In this document: one piece after another, positions 1-7,303 of the stretch | How the letters are laid out: the number at the start of each line of letters is the position of its first letter | Numbering within the stretch: the first letter of the stretch is position 1 | Assembly: GCF_000744705.1 (NCBI RefSeq) | Contig: NZ_JQML01000001.1 | Location: 3,234,017 to 3,298,016, forward strand | Direction of reading: 5' to 3' | Length of the DNA stretch: 64,000 nucleotides | Source: Streptacidiphilus albus JL83 | Lineage (GTDB): Bacteria > Actinomycetota > Actinomycetes > Streptomycetales > Streptomycetaceae | Program-made: the position numbers and the translations under genes | The notes under the pieces: generated by a model | Databases searched by the model: none | What the model saw: the letters and a program-made list of their open reading frames with translations, nothing else | Told to the model about the DNA's origin: nothing

Positions 1-432
1 AACCACCGGCCGCGCAGGATGCACGGCCGTGAGAGGGCAGGCTCCACCGCGAACGGCGGAGACCCCCCTGCCCTCGAAGCGTCGGCCGGGCCGACACCTG
101 CCCGGTGGGGATTCCGTCACTGGTTCCCCGACTGGGTGCCGGAGTAGCGGTGACGAACCGAGCGTGCCTGATCGTGGTCCAATCCCGCCCGCTGCACAAG
201 TACTTCGTTACTGATGAGTAAGAAGCGGGAGAACCGAATCAATCGACCAACTCGGACATGGATGACCGTCCGTAGCCACGTCATGGTCATGCCCGACGGC
301 AAAGTTGTGGAAACACGGCATTAACGGACGATGACGGCCACCAAGGGTGACCGCCACTGTCCGTTATCACGTTTTGATAAACCTCAGGGGCCCCAGTGTC
401 TTTGTCGCCAAATCAGGGGCCCGCGCCGTCCC
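1..432. other. Intergenic region at left edge, structured and AT-richer than its surroundings
   Basis: No convincing long gene is present. Two hairpins are visible: an outer stem GAGGGCAGG (33-41) with CCTGCCCTC (67-75) enclosing an inner stem (42-49 with 54-61), and a second stem GTCGGCC (81-87) with GGCCGAC (89-95). These could be a terminator of a gene to the left or part of a structured leader. From about 150 to 420 the sequence is clearly less GC-rich than the rest of the window, as expected of a promoter-bearing spacer. One 36-codon reading frame is listed separately. I do not recognise a riboswitch or known small RNA. Confidence 0.6.
214..324 (+). CDS. Possible 36-residue basic peptide, doubtful
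   Basis: An ATG-initiated frame of 36 codons ends in TAA at 322-324. The peptide is basic at its N-terminus (begins MSKKRENRINRP) and ends VVETRH. No Shine-Dalgarno sequence precedes the ATG and several codons end in A or T, unlike genes in this genome. It lies in an AT-richer spacer where short open frames arise by chance, so it may well not be a gene. It is recorded because its basic, ordered-looking composition is not what random GC-rich DNA usually gives. Confidence 0.15.
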   Translation: MSKKRENRINRPTRTWMTVRSHVMVMPDGKVVETRH

Positions 433-1413
433 TCAGAACAGCTTGCGCGCCAGTGCTCCCCTGGCCTTGACGACCCGGGGGTCCTCCGCGCCGATCACCT
501 GGAACAGGCCCAGCAGGTGGGTCCGCACCCGGTCACGGTCCTCGCCGAAGGTCCGGCCCACCGTGTCGACCAGCCGGCCGAACGCGTCCTCCACGTGACC
601 GCCAGTCAGGTCGAGGTCGGCCGCCGCGAGTTGGGCGTCGACATCGGTCGGGCGCTCGGCCGCGGCGGTGCGCACCGCCTGCGGGTCGAGCCCCTGCACC
701 CGCTGCAGCAGCTCGGCCTGGGCCAGGCCCAACGAGGCCTCGACATCACCCGGACGGTCGGCCAGCACATTGCGGTACGCCTGGACGGCACCGCCCAGGT
801 CGCCCCGGTCCAGCGCGTCGTGGGCGGCGGCCAGTGCCGGGTCCACCGGCTCCGGGAGCTCGCTGTCGACGTCTCCCCGCCCCGAGCGGGCGCCGATCTC
901 GCCGACGACGCCGAGCTGACTGCCCGCGGCCTCGACCAGCTTGTCCAGCACCTGCCGGACCTCCGGCTCCGAGGCCGGCCCCTCGAACAGTGGCAGCAGC
1001 TGACCCGCCACCACCGCGAGCAGCGTCGGCAGATCACGGATCTGGAGCTGCTGGGCCAACTGCTGGCTGGACCGGAGGTCGACGTTGGCGAGCACGAAGC
1101 GGCCGTCGTACTCCTCGGCCAGCTGCTCGATCACCGGCTTGAACTGCTCGGCCGGGGCGTAGCCCTCGGCCCAGAAGTTCAGCACGACCGGCACCTCGGC
1201 CGAGAGGCCGACGACCTGCTCCTCGAAGTCGCGCTCCGAGACGTCGAAGATCAGGGGCCCGGCGGAGGGAGCGGCGACGCCGTCGGCCTCCGCCTCCTGG
1301 GCCTGGCGGGCACGAGCGGCGCGGGCCTGTTCCGCCTTCTGGGCGGCCTCAGCTGCCGCCTTGACCGCGGCGAGGTCGACCGCGCCGCGCATGGACATGT
1401 TCCGTGGCTGCAT
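433..1413 (-). CDS. CnoX/YbbN-like thioredoxin-fold protein with TPR-type tail, redox-dead
   Basis: The 326-residue product has an Ala/Glu/Gln-rich N-terminal segment (about residues 10-50), a thioredoxin fold (about 53-165) and a helical C-terminal half resembling tetratricopeptide repeats. The position where thioredoxins carry WCGPC reads WAEGYAP (residues 81-87), so both redox cysteines are missing, while the cis-proline (DLPT, residue 129) is kept. This is the layout of E. coli CnoX (YbbN), a holdase co-chaperone that hands clients to GroEL and DnaK. Cytoplasmic; no signal peptide. The ATG start is preceded by GGGGAGG at a good distance; an internal ATG at residue 6 is an alternative. Family is likely, the chaperone role is inferred. 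Confidence 0.82.
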   Translation of the reverse strand: MQPRNMSMRGAVDLAAVKAAAEAAQKAEQARAARARQAQEAEADGVAAPSAGPLIFDVSERDFEEQVVGLSAEVPVVLNFWAEGYAPAEQFKPVIEQLAEEYDGRFVLANVDLRSSQQLAQQLQIRDLPTLLAVVAGQLLPLFEGPASEPEVRQVLDKLVEAAGSQLGVVGEIGARSGRGDVDSELPEPVDPALAAAHDALDRGDLGGAVQAYRNVLADRPGDVEASLGLAQAELLQRVQGLDPQAVRTAAAERPTDVDAQLAAADLDLTGGHVEDAFGRLVDTVGRTFGEDRDRVRTHLLGLFQVIGAEDPRVVKARGALARKLF

Positions 1414-1652
1414 GGGTCTATCCTCCCCTGTTCGCGCGCTCGGGTGTGAATCGTCCGTCGATCCCACCGACATACTGACGCCGGGCACACAGAAACCGGC
1501 TGCCGGACCAGGCTCCGCCTCCGCCTCCCGCCGGTTGCGGGGGGCGGGGGGCGCCCTGCGGCGTCCGTCCGTGTACTGCTGCTGCTCTGCTGCTACTGCT
1601 CCGCCCCGGTGCGCGGATCCCCATCCGCGCGGCAGCGTGGTCGTCACTCTTT

Positions 1653-1669
1653 CGCTACGAGTCGTAGCG
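1653..1669. promoter_or_regulatory. Perfect palindrome, probable TetR-type operator
   Basis: CGCTACGA and TCGTAGCG are exact reverse complements around a single central G. Size and symmetry suit a TetR-family homodimer. It lies about 190 bases before the tetR start and about 240 bases before the divergent thioredoxin-like gene, so autoregulation of one or both promoters is plausible. Binding is inferred from position and symmetry only. Confidence 0.5.
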
Positions 1670-1803
1670 TATATCCGGGCGACGGGCCGTCCCAGTGGTT
1701 CCGACGTGAACTGCACCACTTCTCCACCCGGTCCCCTTCTCCCGTCCCGGGCCGCTGCGGATAACCTCCCCCGACGGGGCCCACCCGCCCAGCCCACGAG
1801 GCC

Positions 1804-1841
1804 CCCAGAGGCCCACTCCCAGAGGCCCACCCCCCAGAGGC
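1804..1841 (+). repeat. Three short direct repeats in the tetR leader
   Basis: CCCAGAGGC occurs three times at 14-15 base spacing (1804, 1818, 1833), the last copy running into the probable ribosome-binding region of tetR. It may be replication slippage; a regulatory role is not shown. Confidence 0.6.
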
Positions 1842-1852
1842 AAGGACGCCCG

Positions 1853-2467
1853 TTGACCGACTCCACCGCCACCCCGCGCAAGGGCCGCCCGCGCAACGCC
1901 GACGCGGACCGGGCGATCCTCGCCGCGACCAGGGCGGTGCTCGCCGAACTCGGCTGGGGCGGGCTCACCATGGGGGACGTGGCGGTGCGGGCAGGGGTCG
2001 CCAAGACCACTCTCTACCGGCGCTGGCCGTCCAAGAACGACCTGGTGGTCTCCGCCGTGGCGGTGCTCTTCGACGAGCTGGAGATGGCCGACCTGGGCAG
2101 TCTGCGGGCCGACATCGAGGCCGTGGTCCGGCAGTTCGCGGACCTGCTGGCGCTGCCGGAGAGCCAGGCCGCGCTGCTGGCGCTGTTCGCCGAGGCCACC
2201 CGTGACCCGGCGCTGCGGCAGCGGGTCCGGGAGGCCATCATCGAGCCGCAGAAGTGCCTGGTCCGTCAGGGCCGCGCGGCGGCCCAGGCCCGTGGCGAGC
2301 TGCCGCCGGACACCAGCCCGGCGCAGGCGCGCGAGGACGTGGACATCATCTTCGACACCATCGCCGGCGCGGTGGAGCACCGAATACTGATCACCGGCGA
2401 ACCGGCCTCCCCCGAATGGATCACCCGCTTCACCACTCTGCTGCTGACCCCGCTCACCCAGCCCTGA
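1853..2467 (+). CDS. TetR/AcrR family transcriptional regulator
   Basis: The 204-residue product has an N-terminal helix-turn-helix (about residues 15-60) with the typical TetR pattern LTMGDVAVRAGVAKTTLYRR followed by WPSKNDLV. The remainder is an all-helical ligand-binding and dimerisation domain of normal length. I chose the TTG at 1853 because it gives the usual short tail before the HTH and has AAGGA upstream; no better ATG or GTG lies nearby. It probably represses its own gene and perhaps the divergent thioredoxin-like gene through the palindrome at 1653-1669. The ligand cannot be read from the sequence. Confidence 0.88.
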   Translation: MTDSTATPRKGRPRNADADRAILAATRAVLAELGWGGLTMGDVAVRAGVAKTTLYRRWPSKNDLVVSAVAVLFDELEMADLGSLRADIEAVVRQFADLLALPESQAALLALFAEATRDPALRQRVREAIIEPQKCLVRQGRAAAQARGELPPDTSPAQAREDVDIIFDTIAGAVEHRILITGEPASPEWITRFTTLLLTPLTQP

Positions 2468-2485
2468 CCGGCGCCCGCCCGGGAC

Positions 2486-3083
2486 TCAGGGCATCAGCTC
2501 CTTGAGCTCCCCGGTGTCCAGGACCATGCCGACCGGGTCGGGCAGCCGCAGTTGCTCGCCCAGTCCGTCCGTGGTGTGCACGTCCCGGTACCGGCCTCCC
2601 TGCGGCTGGCTGTGCCCGACCACGTCACCCCGCCGCCGGTCGATCAGCAGGTGGACCGGAATACCGGCGGCGGCGTAGCCGAGGGGCTTGGCGCTCCGGT
2701 CGTTCTCCGGCCGGCTGGAGGTCACCTCTACCACCATCAGCACCCCGGACGCGTCGGACCACTCGCCGCGGCCCTTGAAGCAGCCCTTGGGCGCGAGGGC
2801 CCCGTCAGGTCGGGGCCGTCCCTGCCCGAACGCCTCGGTGACCAGGCCCTGCTCCGGGTAGAGGCGCAACTCCGGCCGCTGCACCAGGCAGCGCTCCAGC
2901 ACCCACATCACGATCTCGCCGTGGTCGCCGTCGGGCACCGGCTTGACCTCCAAGCCTGCCCTTGACGAACTCCAGCCGGATCGGCTCGGGCGCAGCAGCC
3001 TCCAGCGCCTCGAACTCCTCCGTGCTCAACTGCGCAGGCATGGTCACGGTCACGGCAGACGTCCTCTCTGTGATGACTACCAC
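2486..3083 (-). pseudogene. Uma2-family (DUF820) endonuclease-like gene broken by a frameshift
   Basis: Two overlapping minus-strand frames together spell one Uma2-family protein of about 198 residues. The upstream frame (GTG at 3083) gives the N-terminus through LEFVKGR; the downstream frame (from 2953 to the stop at 2486) resumes with LEVKPVPDGDH, the normal continuation in this family. One surplus base near 2950-2953 separates them. The PD-(D/E)XK-like core is present in the second part (RPDG, then VVEVTS). Streptomycetes carry many Uma2 genes of unclear function. Either the gene is decayed or the base is a sequencing error. Confidence 0.7.
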
Positions 3084-3111
3084 CCGTGCTCACGACAGGC
3101 AGGGCCGCGCG

Positions 3112-4806
3112 TCAGAAGCCGGTCGTCTCGGTGTAGGTCCCCCACTCGTCGCGCAGGGCGTCGCAGATCTCGCCGAGGGTGGCCTCGGCGCGGACCGCGT
3201 CCAGCATCGGCGGGAGCATGTTGCCGCCGGAGCGGGCCGCCGCCAGCATCGCGTCCAGGCCGGCCCGGACCGCAGCGTCGTCGCGGTGGGTGCGGCGCTC
3301 GGCCAACTCGCGGACCTGCTCGGTCTCGACCTCGTGGCTGACCCGCAGGATCTCCAGCGCCGGGGTGACGCTGCCGGTGTGGCAGTTGACGCCGACGACC
3401 CGCTTCTCGCCCTTCTCCAGCGCGGTCTGGTAGGCGAAGGCGGCCTCGGCGATCTCGCCGGTGAACCAGCCGGTCTCGATGCCGCGCAGGATCCCGGCCG
3501 TCATCGGGCCGATCTCGCGGCCGGCCGCGGAGTTGGCGCCCATGTCCAGGATCCGCGCGAAGATCGCTTCGGCCTGGGCCTCGATCCGGTCGGTCAGCGC
3601 CTCGACGTACCAGGAACCGCCCAGCGGGTCGGCCACGTTGGCGACGCCGGTCTCCTCCAGCAGTACCTGCTGGGTGCGCAGCGCGATCTCCGCGGCCTGG
3701 GCGGAGGGCAGCGCCAGGGTCTCGTCCAGGGCGTTGGTGTGCAGCGAGTTGGTGCCGCCGAGCACCGCCGAGAGCGCCTCGACGGCAGTCCGCACCACGT
3801 TGTTGTAGGGCTGCTGGGCGGTCAGCGAGACCCCGGCGGTCTGGGTGTGGAAGCGCAGCCACTGCGCCTTGTCGGTGCGGGCGCCGTACTGCTCCTTGAG
3901 CCGGCGGGCCCAGATCCGGCGGGCGGCCCGGAACTTGGCGATCTCCTCGAAGAAGTCGAGGTGGGCGTCGAAGAAGAAGGAGAGGCCGGGGGCGAAGACG
4001 TCGACGTCCAGGCCCCGGGAGAGGCCGAGCTCGACGTAGGCGAAGCCGTCGGCCAGGGTGAAGGCCAGCTCCTGCGCGGCCGTGGAACCGGCCTCGCGGA
4101 TGTGGTAGCCGGAGACCGAGAGCGGCTTGTAGGCCGGGATCTTCTCGGCGCAGTACTCCATCAGGTCGCCGATCAGCCGCAGGTGCGGCTCGGGCGGGAA
4201 GAGCCACTCCTTCTGCGCGATGTACTCCTTGTAGATGTCCGTCTGCAGCGTGCCGTTGAGCACGGACGGGTCCACCCCCTGCCGCTCGGCCGCGACCAGG
4301 TACATGCAGAAGACCGGGACGGCCGGGCCGCTGATGGTCATCGAGGTGGTGACGTCGCCCAGCGGGAGGTCGGCGAAGAGCACCTCCATGTCGGCGGCCG
4401 AGTCGATGGCGACGCCGCAGTGGCCGACCTCGCCGAGCGAGCGCGGGTCGTCCGAGTCGCGGCCCATCAGCGTCGGCATGTCGAAGGCCACGGACAGGCC
4501 GCCGCCGCCGGCCTCCAGGATCATCCGGTAGCGCTCGTTGGTCTGCTTGGCGTTGCCGAAGCCGGCGAACTGCCGGATGGTCCAGGCCCGCCCCCGGTAG
4601 CCGGTGGCGTGCAGGCCCCGGGTGAAGGGGTACTCGCCGGGCCAGCCGATCCGCTCGAACCCCTCGGGGGCCTCGCCGTCGGCGGGCCCGTAGACCGGCT
4701 CGACCGGGTCGCCGCTGAGCGTGCTGAAGTCGGCGTCACGGCGCCGGGCGCCGTCGTAGCGCCGCTGCCAGCGCTCACGCGCCGCCTGCTGGTCCTGTGC
4801 GTCCAC
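3112..4806 (-). CDS. icmA: Isobutyryl-CoA mutase large subunit (coenzyme B12-dependent)
   Basis: The 564-residue protein belongs to the methylmalonyl-CoA mutase large-subunit family and lacks the C-terminal cobalamin domain, as expected for IcmA, which pairs with the separate B12-binding IcmB. It interconverts isobutyryl-CoA and n-butyryl-CoA. The two residues that separate isobutyryl- from methylmalonyl-CoA mutases are Phe80 (RQFAGFG) and Gln198 (IAQKEW), matching isobutyryl-CoA mutase where methylmalonyl-CoA mutase has Tyr and Arg. The GTG start has a purine-rich site upstream. No icmB lies in the window. A tandem operator-like element precedes the gene at 4838-4876, so expression is probably repressor-controlled. 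MeaB at 7.8 kb is the likely reactivation partner. Confidence 0.93.
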   Translation of the reverse strand: MDAQDQQAARERWQRRYDGARRRDADFSTLSGDPVEPVYGPADGEAPEGFERIGWPGEYPFTRGLHATGYRGRAWTIRQFAGFGNAKQTNERYRMILEAGGGGLSVAFDMPTLMGRDSDDPRSLGEVGHCGVAIDSAADMEVLFADLPLGDVTTSMTISGPAVPVFCMYLVAAERQGVDPSVLNGTLQTDIYKEYIAQKEWLFPPEPHLRLIGDLMEYCAEKIPAYKPLSVSGYHIREAGSTAAQELAFTLADGFAYVELGLSRGLDVDVFAPGLSFFFDAHLDFFEEIAKFRAARRIWARRLKEQYGARTDKAQWLRFHTQTAGVSLTAQQPYNNVVRTAVEALSAVLGGTNSLHTNALDETLALPSAQAAEIALRTQQVLLEETGVANVADPLGGSWYVEALTDRIEAQAEAIFARILDMGANSAAGREIGPMTAGILRGIETGWFTGEIAEAAFAYQTALEKGEKRVVGVNCHTGSVTPALEILRVSHEVETEQVRELAERRTHRDDAAVRAGLDAMLAAARSGGNMLPPMLDAVRAEATLGEICDALRDEWGTYTETTGF

Positions 4807-4837
4807 GGTGCCGCCCCTGCTCCACGAGAAAGAAAAC

Positions 4838-4876
4838 TACTAGGACTTCCAAGTAATTTACTCGGACGTCCTAGTA
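4838..4876 (-). promoter_or_regulatory. Tandem operator-like palindromes before icmA
   Basis: Two 18-base imperfect palindromes of the form TACTNGGACNTCCNAGTA occupy 4838-4855 and 4859-4876, starting 21 bases apart (two helical turns). Together they also form a large inverted repeat, with 12-base arms 4835-4846 and 4868-4879. The element is AT-rich against its surroundings and ends about 30 bases from the icmA start, so it probably overlaps the promoter and binds a dimeric repressor cooperatively. Which regulator binds is unknown. Confidence 0.6.
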
Positions 4877-4916
4877 GTTGTCGACAGCCGGGGCGACTGT
4901 CACCCGGCGGATCGGG

Positions 4917-5258
4917 TCAGACCTTGGCGAGCTCCAGCTTCTCGCCCTCCGCGAGCTGCTCGTCGATCTGCCGCATCACCTTGCGCTCGGCGATGAAGGA
5001 GCAGGTGGGGATGGTCCCGGCGAGGATGACGAAGATCATCTTCTTCATCGGCCAGCCCAGCTTGTTGCCGACCGCGAAGGCCAGCACGACGTAGATCATG
5101 TACGCCCAGCCGTGAATGGTGCCAACGACGGCCACGGCGGTCCCGGCAGTCCCGAAGCCGTAGAAGGCGATGCAGGAGGCGCAGAGCAGGATCAGACCCA
5201 CGCCGGTGATGTACGCGAAGACGCGGTAAGCGGTGAGCAGAGGGGAGGACTTCTTCAC
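4917..5258 (-). CDS. Small DUF3817 integral membrane protein
   Basis: The 113-residue protein has three or four hydrophobic segments and the DUF3817 landmarks: a conserved histidine in the middle (GTIHGWAYM) and a C-terminal FIAER. A second DUF3817 gene lies at 5999-6316, with a MarR regulator between them on the same strand. The function of the family is unknown. The GTG at 5258 is chosen because the preceding GAGG fits and the protein then begins VKKSSPLL as a basic cytoplasmic end. Confidence 0.82.
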   Translation of the reverse strand: MKKSSPLLTAYRVFAYITGVGLILLCASCIAFYGFGTAGTAVAVVGTIHGWAYMIYVVLAFAVGNKLGWPMKKMIFVILAGTIPTCSFIAERKVMRQIDEQLAEGEKLELAKV

Positions 5259-5368
5259 GGCGGGGCCTCGCAGTGCGGTGGGCGGCACGGTACGTCCGGG
5301 CTCGGGTACCAACGGAAAAAGAGCGTAGCCGCCCAAATATGGATCACTCGCACCGCCCCGGTGCGCCC

Positions 5369-5923
5369 TTACCCTTCGACGTCCGCGACCGCCATCGCCC
5401 CGGCGCCGTCCTCCACGGAGGGGGTGAAGTCCCCGGCCGCGATCCGCAGCGGCCGCAGCACGTCGAACAGGCCGCGACAGCCCTCCTCGTCGTAGCCGCT
5501 GAGGCCGAAGTCCATGGCGACCAGCTCGCGGGTGGACTCCTCGACCACCCGGCGCCCCTGGTCGGTGATGGCCGCGAGCACCCCGCGCCCGTCCAGCGGG
5601 TTGGGGCGGCGGACCACCAGGCCGGACTTCTCCAGCCGGTCGACGGTGTTGGTGACGCTGGTGGGGTGCACCATCAGCCGCTCGCCGATCTTCGACAGCG
5701 GCAGTTCCCCGTGCTGGCTGAAGGTCAGCAGCACCAGTGCCTCGTACCGGGCGAAGGTCAGCCCGTAGGGCTTGACCACCGCGTCGACCTGCGCCAGCAG
5801 GATCTGCTGGGCGCGCATGATCGAGGTGATCGCCACCATGGACGGGACGGAGCCCCAGCGACGGGTCCACAGCTCGTCGGCGCGCGCGATCGGATCGAAG
5901 GAGAGGCTCAGCGGCTTGGGCAC
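5369..5923 (-). CDS. MarR family regulator (SCO5405-like)
   Basis: The 184-residue product carries a winged helix-turn-helix: helices around residues 60-80, recognition region MVHPTSVTNTVDRLEKSG, then the wing RPNPLDGRGVLAAIT. The start VPKPLSL is chosen by its resemblance to Streptomyces homologues. No Shine-Dalgarno sequence exists; instead TACGGT lies 7 bases before the GTG, suggesting a leaderless mRNA. It is flanked by the two DUF3817 genes and may control them, or the nearby acyl-CoA genes; neither is shown by the sequence. Confidence 0.87.
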   Translation of the reverse strand: MPKPLSLSFDPIARADELWTRRWGSVPSMVAITSIMRAQQILLAQVDAVVKPYGLTFARYEALVLLTFSQHGELPLSKIGERLMVHPTSVTNTVDRLEKSGLVVRRPNPLDGRGVLAAITDQGRRVVEESTRELVAMDFGLSGYDEEGCRGLFDVLRPLRIAAGDFTPSVEDGAGAMAVADVEG

Positions 5924-5930
5924 GCGTATT

Positions 5931-5936
5931 ACCGTA
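5931..5936 (-). promoter_or_regulatory. Candidate -10 element giving a leaderless MarR transcript
   Basis: On the minus strand TACGGT (TANNNT) is followed by 7 bases and then the GTG start at 5923, so transcription would start at or next to the start codon. No clear -35 is seen. Confidence 0.45.
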
Positions 5937-5998
5937 CCGGGCGACCGCACCGCGGACCGGCGAGGGTCAAAAGATGGGACGGCCGGCGAACGGGAGGG

Positions 5999-6316
5999 TC
6001 AGGCCGCGGCCGGGGCGGGGCCGAAGCCCTGGACTTCCTCCCTGGCCAGGAGCCGCTCGGCGTAGAAACCGCCGAAGGGGAGCACCGAGAGGGCCATCAC
6101 CCAGACCGCTCGCCAGAAGCTCCAGCGCTGCTGCCACCAGGCCAGCAGCGCGAAGATCACATAGAAGGTGAAGAGGATGCCGTGCACCATCCCGAGCACC
6201 GGCACGGCATTGAAACTGGTCGTGGACTTCAGCACGACGCAGATCAGCAGCAGGACGAAGGAGAGCCCCTCGGGGAACGAGATCAGCCGAAGACGGTGGA
6301 CGGCGTTGTTCTTCAC
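5999..6316 (-). CDS. Second DUF3817 integral membrane protein
   Basis: The 105-residue product has three hydrophobic segments with the DUF3817 landmarks GMVHGILF and FYAERLL, the same spacing of His and AER as in the gene at 4917-5258, so the two are distant paralogues. The GTG start gives VKNNAVHRLRL and has GGGAGAG upstream. It is oriented with the MarR gene downstream of it, but a 75-base gap with its own probable promoter separates them. Function unknown. Confidence 0.82.
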   Translation of the reverse strand: MKNNAVHRLRLISFPEGLSFVLLLICVVLKSTTSFNAVPVLGMVHGILFTFYVIFALLAWWQQRWSFWRAVWVMALSVLPFGGFYAERLLAREEVQGFGPAPAAA

Positions 6317-6457
6317 TGGGCTGTCTCTCCCTGCACATGCGAACCGGAACCCGACCAGTATCACCCCTGGCCGGCGGCGGCGGTCGGGGGCGGGTCGGAA
6401 GGCCGCCCGCTATCCTCTCGATTTCAAGGGAATTCCAACCTTCCGGGGGCCAGGCAG

Positions 6458-7267
6458 ATGAAGTGGGACTGGGATCGGCGCACCTGCTCGCGCCGCGGGC
6501 ACGTCACCTACGCGCCGACCGACCCGCACCTGCGGGAGCGGCTGCACGCCGAGACCGCGCTCGGTCCCGCCTGGCGCTGCCTGCGCTGCGGCGACTTCGC
6601 CCTGGGTGAGCCGGGCGGCAGCGGCCCGGTGGGGGACGCCCCGGCCGTGCCGCGCGGCAAGGCGCTGCGGGACCGGTTCATCCTGCGGCTGCTGGCCGTC
6701 GAGCGCCTGGTCCGGGGGCTGGCGATCGTGCTGATCGCCTACGCGGTCTGGCGGTTCAGCAACAGTCAGACCGCGGTCCAGCAGCTCTTCAACACCGACC
6801 TCGGCCTGCTCCGGCCGATCGCCGTGCACTTCCACTACGACCTGGACAACTCCCCCATAGTCGGGACGATCCAGAAGACCTTCCAGTACCACCGCTCGAC
6901 GCTGCTGATCACCGCCGCCGCCATGCTGGCCTACGCGCTGATAGAGATCGTCGAGGCCTTCGGACTGTGGGCGGCGAAGCGCTGGGCGGAGTACCTGACG
7001 GTGGTGGCGACCGCCGCGTTCCTGCCACTGGAGGTCTACGAGCTGACCGAGAAGGTCAGCGGCCTGAAGATCGGCACGCTGCTCGTCAACCTGCTGGCGG
7101 TCGTCTACATCCTGCTCGCCAAGCGGCTGTTCGGACTGCGCGGCGGAGCCGCCGCCTTCGAGCGGGAGCGCGAGGGCGCCTCGCTGCTGGAACTGCAGTA
7201 CTCGGCCGGCGAGGGCGCGAAGCAGGGCACGGAACAGCCGGCGGAGCAGGCTCCGAGCGGGAAATAA
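6458..7267 (+). CDS. DUF2127-type membrane protein with N-terminal Cys-rich segment
   Basis: The 269-residue protein starts with a short soluble part holding TCSRRGH and WRCLRCGDF (about residues 9-45), which looks like a small zinc-binding knuckle. Four hydrophobic helices follow (about 75-240) in the DUF2127 pattern, ending in a charged, Gln-rich cytoplasmic tail. It is divergent from the DUF3817 gene and followed after 36 bases by a MarR gene on the same strand. Function unknown; localisation in the membrane is clear from the sequence. Confidence 0.78.
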   Translation: MKWDWDRRTCSRRGHVTYAPTDPHLRERLHAETALGPAWRCLRCGDFALGEPGGSGPVGDAPAVPRGKALRDRFILRLLAVERLVRGLAIVLIAYAVWRFSNSQTAVQQLFNTDLGLLRPIAVHFHYDLDNSPIVGTIQKTFQYHRSTLLITAAAMLAYALIEIVEAFGLWAAKRWAEYLTVVATAAFLPLEVYELTEKVSGLKIGTLLVNLLAVVYILLAKRLFGLRGGAAAFEREREGASLLELQYSAGEGAKQGTEQPAEQAPSGK

Positions 7268-7291
7268 AGTACAAGATTCAACAAGTGCAGG

Positions 7292-7297
7292 TATCAT
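7292..7297 (+). promoter_or_regulatory. Candidate -10 element giving a leaderless MarR transcript
   Basis: TATCAT ends exactly 6 bases before the ATG at 7304, so the start codon would be +1. There is no Shine-Dalgarno sequence between. The AT-richer stretch at 7264-7300 stands out from the flanking genes. Confidence 0.55.
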
Positions 7298-7303
7298 GAA
7301 CCC

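Larger units (their letters stand above)
1414..1852. other. Divergent promoter region between thioredoxin-like gene and tetR
   Basis: This 439-base spacer separates two divergent genes. It holds a perfect 8-base-arm palindrome at 1653-1669 (listed separately) and, nearer the TetR gene, three copies of CCCAGAGGC at 1804-1812, 1818-1826 and 1833-1841. A run of C/G-rich low-complexity sequence fills 1500-1600. No further gene is supported. Confidence 0.6.

Noticed and set aside
1..110. Riboswitch, RNase P RNA, tmRNA or 6S RNA at the left edge
   Set aside because: The hairpins are simple inverted repeats; I could not match conserved core motifs of any of these RNAs.
331..1449. A 372-codon plus-strand frame opposite the thioredoxin-like gene
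   Set aside because: It is antisense to a gene with a clear fold and ribosome-binding site, and its translation is His/Arg/Gly-rich shadow sequence.
3112..4806. Methylmalonyl-CoA or ethylmalonyl-CoA mutase (MeaA) instead of IcmA
   Set aside because: Phe80 and Gln198 and the absence of a C-terminal cobalamin domain fit isobutyryl-CoA mutase; methylmalonyl-CoA mutase has Tyr and Arg there.
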